NCBI GenBank assembly: GCA_025201765.1
Contig: MU623342.1
Span: 372,001-436,000, forward strand
Reading direction: 5' to 3'
Source: Daldinia sp. FL1419
Lineage: Eukaryota > Ascomycota > Sordariomycetes > Xylariales > Hypoxylaceae
DNA: 64,000 nt
The number at the start of each line of letters is the position of its first letter. Position 1 is the stretch's first letter. Made by a program: the position numbers and the translations under genes. The notes below the pieces were generated by a model that worked only from the letters and a program-made list of their open reading frames with translations, ran no database searches and was not told the DNA's origin. Positions 60,495-64,000 of the stretch are shown piece after piece.

Positions 60495-62363
60495 ACGTAC
60501 CCCATAAGTTAACCGATCAAATTAATTAATTAATCAAAATATTTTAAAATATTACCTTATTTTTTTAAATATTAATTATTTAATTAATTTAAAATATTTT
60601 ATTTTATAAAAGAGTTTAAAATAAATTTAATATTAAATATTTATTATAATTATAAAAAATTAAATTTTAAGAAGGTTTTTAATATATATAAAATTCTGTT
60701 TTTAATGTTATGTAATAGGTTTTATAATATGAAATAATGTGTAAATATAATAGAAATTTATTATTAATTAATTAAAATAAAAGAATAATTAATAATTTAA
60801 TATATTATTGAGTTAGATGTTTAAGTATTTTTTTTTGATTGTTTTATATTAAAAAAATGGTTAATATATTATTTTTTAAATATGGTGAAATATGTGTTAA
60901 AATTAATTAAGTTTTAAATTTTATATAGTATTAACTAATTTTATAAATATATATAAATTATTATATAAATTATTAAAAGGTTTTATGTGAGTAGTTTGAG
61001 ATTTTTTGTATGTGGTTTTGATTTGTGGAGAATATTATTGTAAAATATGATATTATAATTAAAAATATATTTAATTTTAATAAAATAAGTTTTATAATAG
61101 GTATTATTATTATTGAAATAATAATAATAAATATTAAAAGAAAGTTTAGGTTTTGGTAAATAGAGTTTGGTAATTGAGAATGAGTTATAATATTTGTAAT
61201 AATTAATTTATAAAATTAAATAATATTTTTATTTATAATAATTATAGGTAAATTATATTTAGTATTGTGGTATTGTTATAATATTTTTTTTAGTAATTAA
61301 GTAATTAAATCTTTTAATAATAGTTGGATGATGAATGAAATTATTTTAAAATAAATTATATATTTTAATAAGTATATAAAAGTGTATGTTGTGGGTGTTA
61401 AATGTTTTTTAATTATTAATAATTATAAAAATTATATATTAATTAAATTTTAAAATTATTATTAAAATAATAATATTATAATTTTGTGTATATTTATATA
61501 TTTATTTTATAAATTTTAATCTTTTAATATATTTATTTTTTTATTATTGAAATGTTTGTATGGTTTGATAATTAAAAATTTAATATGTTGTGATATTATA
61601 TATATTGGTAAGGAGGAATTTTTTCTGGTGTTTTATTAGGTATTTTAAATTTTATTTATTGAAAATAATATTAAATTGGGGTTTGAAATTATTGGATTAA
61701 TGTTATTAAATATTAATAAAATAATTTTAATGTTAGATATTATTAAAATAATTTGTATGTTGTTGTTAGATTTAAATTTTAAAAATTTATTAAATTTATT
61801 TTAAATATTTTAAATATTTTAAAATATTAATAAAATTATTTATTAAATTATTTATATTAAAAATTAAATTATTAATTATTATTTTAATTTATTAATGTGT
61901 ATAATTTTTATTATAGATAAATTAAATAAAATTATATATAAATTATTATATAAAATAATATTATTAAAAGAAAAAATAATTAATTTATAAAAGATAAATT
62001 ATATATTTTTTAAATGTTAGTAAATTAAAAATAAGTATTTATAATATAAAGAACCTTTTATTTAAATTGAAAGAAAAATTATATGGGTTAAAAAAGAGGG
62101 TATAGATCTTGAGGCTCCTAAAGAGGTTATTAAGGGGGGTCCCCCAAAACAACAATGCTAAAATTAATAATATTATAGAATTTATAATATTTTTGATTAT
62201 AATATAAGAATTTATAAAATAATAGATCTAATTTTTAATAATAATATTTAATTGGATTTCTAATTAATTTTAATTATTATAATTAAATTATTTACAATTA
62301 AATTGGAGGGTTTTTAAAAATTGATTGGTTGATTAGTTTGATTGGTTAATTTGTGGGGCACGT
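60495..62363. mobile_element. RIP-mutated Tc1/mariner element (Fot1/pogo-size)
   Basis: The 1,869-bp element is flanked by TA on both sides (60,493-60,494 and 62,364-62,365). The left end begins ACGTACCCCATAAGTTAACC; the right end on the minus strand begins ACGTGCCCCACAAATTAACC. The inverted match runs for roughly 45 bp and nearly all differences are transitions. Length, TA duplication and ACGT-type termini fit Fot1/pogo-like fungal elements. No transposase frame survives. The plus strand keeps G but is almost devoid of C through most of the interior, so RIP acted mainly on that strand. Near 62,145 an unmutated GGGGGGTCCCCC palindrome persists. Confidence 0.88.
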
Positions 62364-62365
62364 TA

Positions 62366-63429
62366 AAGATTACCTAATAAAAATAGAACCAGAAAAAGAA
62401 AATAGAAAAAAGAAAAAAGAAAAAAAATAAATAACAAACGGCTTGGCGATTATCGATAACTACCTAGCCCCACTGTGGACAGCTTACACTTAATTTAGGT
62501 ACCGCTGTAAGACACTATTCTTCCTGGTTTACACAGGCTATGGTACCCAAGCTTACTAGCAGGATAGGTAAAAGCACGGAATACGATCGTAGCGTTATTA
62601 GCTTTGGTAGATATCTTTCCCATCGATCTTATGATCCCATCGTGAAACCATCAGAGAGACCTAACTAGGCACCCAGCTAAATGATTACCTATTTTATTAG
62701 GTACTTTGATGTACAAAATCAGGTACTGCATGGTATTACGTAGTGCACCTCAAAAGATCCGGGACCCTTTCGCCCACTAATGCATGGGGATTCCAGTTAG
62801 TTGATTTGCCATTGCGGCTAGTTTGTACTACTTTTGTCAGGCTTACGGGTCAAAAATTCAGCCTCCGGTTAGGTACAGGCGGTACCTATTACCACTAGGT
62901 TAGGTATCTGGAAGGGATGTTCTCCTGGATCCTTCTCCCCATTTTTGCGCCTACGCCTTTGAAAGTGATTTACGATAAAGGGCGGGAAAAAAAAATTACA
63001 AAACCAGGTATTGCATAAGCATTCGACCGGTGTTCCTTAACACCGATAGAAAAGCAATCGCAATTGAGAACGTATATTTTATTTTGATTTTTTTAGTCTT
63101 TTATTCTTTACTGATCTTCTTAAATCAGACCAAACGCCCAAAACCGCCAACAAAAACTTTAGGGGGTCGTATTCTGGGCTTGTTCTGGGCTTGTTCTGGT
63201 TGTCTGGTATTCTGGTATTCTGGAAGGGTGGATACCATTTTACTTGGAACTTCTCCCTACTTTTAATATTTCCGATCCAAACACCAGCATTTTCATTTAT
63301 CCCTCCTTTGGAGTCTGGTTTCGCGTAATTTGTCAGCCTTTAGGATCTCCTTCATTTTTTTAACCCAGTCGTCAATACCCGTGATATATTTCAACATCGG
63401 TACACGGCTGTAACTAAAGGTTCTTCGCC
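62366..63429. other. intergenic region and promoter of the last gene
   Basis: Ordinary composition. It starts with a purine run (near 62,385-62,430) and carries TAGGTACC-type motifs. Repeats of TTCTGG (near 63,176-63,225) are present. No supported gene. Confidence 0.5.
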
Positions 63430-64000
63430 ATGGCCTCATCCAATACCGGCAAGGCTGGAGTTATTAAAGCTCCAGAGGGTGCCGGGAGAATGGATCAGCT
63501 TGTGAGTTGGCGATTTTTACACTTTTTTTCTTTTTTTAAATAACATATTCCAACATAAATCCATTATTATACCCAGAAAGTTATGAGAATGCAGCTAATT
63601 AGTCTTTTTTTTATTATAGGCGCATTCTATTCTCGATGATCTGCTTTACAACATCGTGCACGACTTATTAATGCAGACGCATCGAGAGGAGAAGATCGCC
63701 CGCGCTTCAACCGCTGCTATTCGCGTCGAGAAGTTAGCCGCCGATACAGCAGACTCCAACGCTACCGACACTAGACCAGATGTCAAAGTTGAAACGGATG
63801 CCGCTGTTTACGACGAAGGAAAGGTGTTGTTGAAGGGGAACCCGCTAGCTACCACCAAGGACATCGTCTGCCCTAGGTGTCACCTCCCAAGGCTACTATA
63901 CCCTACAGATGGCAAAGGAGCAAGGAAACCCGACCCGAGCATAATTTACTGCAAGAAACATCCGTACATCGAAAAGCCCGGCTACGATATCTACGGTCAA
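63430..64000 (+). CDS. conserved protein with Cys/His cluster, 5' part (truncated by window end)
   Basis: Start ATG at 63,430 in a good context (CGCCATGGCC). Exon 1 (63,430-63,501) ends at GTGAGT; exon 2 begins at 63,620 after TTATTATAG, giving a 118-bp phase-0 intron with CTAAT branch; 151 codons are visible and the frame is open at 64,000. Residues 25-50 form a helical SILDDLLYNIVHDLLMQTHR segment. After a variable acidic stretch comes IVCPRCHLPRLLYP, a run of basic residues, then YCKKHPYIEKPGYDIYGQ. The CxxC and CxxxH pairs suggest a zinc-binding module, probably in a nuclear protein. I do not recognise the family with certainty; chromatin or transcription-complex subunits such as SAGA components are a guess only. 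Confidence 0.78.

Noticed and set aside
60438..62156. GGGTCCCCCGGGGGG and GGGGGGTCCCCC runs as transposon ends
   Set aside because: They do not pair as inverted ends, and the ACGT-type TIRs with TA duplication define the element much better.
1..64000. CRISPR arrays, bacterial operons, rRNA genes
   Set aside because: None seen; gene structure and introns are fungal nuclear.

Overview
This is nuclear DNA of a filamentous ascomycete (Pezizomycotina, probably a Sordariomycete). The evidence is short GT-AG introns of about 50-170 bp with CTAAC/CTAAT-like branch points, a HET-domain relic, an ankyrin-CorA gene of the fungal type, and very AT-rich tracts whose substitutions are almost all C-to-T or G-to-A. 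That pattern is the signature of repeat-induced point mutation (RIP). Gene models below were spliced by hand; starts were checked to be ATG.

Layout. 1-1,846: gene-free flank. 1,847-2,664: two 409-bp tandem copies of one sequence, the first intact and the second fully RIP-mutated. 2,256-8,485: AT tract holding a wrecked PIF1-type helicase frame. 9,402-19,007: gene island with a secreted or anchored SGNH hydrolase, a long ankyrin-repeat/CorA-like membrane protein, a tRNA-Gly(GCC), a CCDC97-like (DUF2052) protein and an intradiol ring-cleavage dioxygenase. 20,409-21,180: broken HET-domain gene. 21,180-29,092: about 8 kb of ordinary composition with no gene I can support. 29,093-54,730: a 25.6-kb AT block with matching inverted ends, containing two inverted 6.2-kb Ty1/copia elements (204-bp LTRs), one of them split by a 1.77-kb insertion that looks like a target-primed retroposon. 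56,740-60,257: glucokinase and, convergent to it, a NAA50-like N-acetyltransferase with an N-terminal PIP-box motif. 60,495-62,363: RIP-mutated Tc1/mariner (Fot1/pogo-size) element with clear TIRs and TA target duplication, about 240 bp upstream of the acetyltransferase start. 63,430-end: 5' part of an unrecognised conserved gene with a Cys/His cluster.

The genes are unrelated in function: carbon metabolism (glucokinase), aromatic ring cleavage (dioxygenase), protein acetylation, mRNA-splicing-associated protein (CCDC97), ion-transporter-like membrane protein. The main story is genome defence: RIP is sharply confined to transposon bodies, is strand-biased in long patches, and in one place has mutated only one of two adjacent copies. 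All transposon calls come from reading the RIP-decayed sequence by eye and need alignment software for confirmation.
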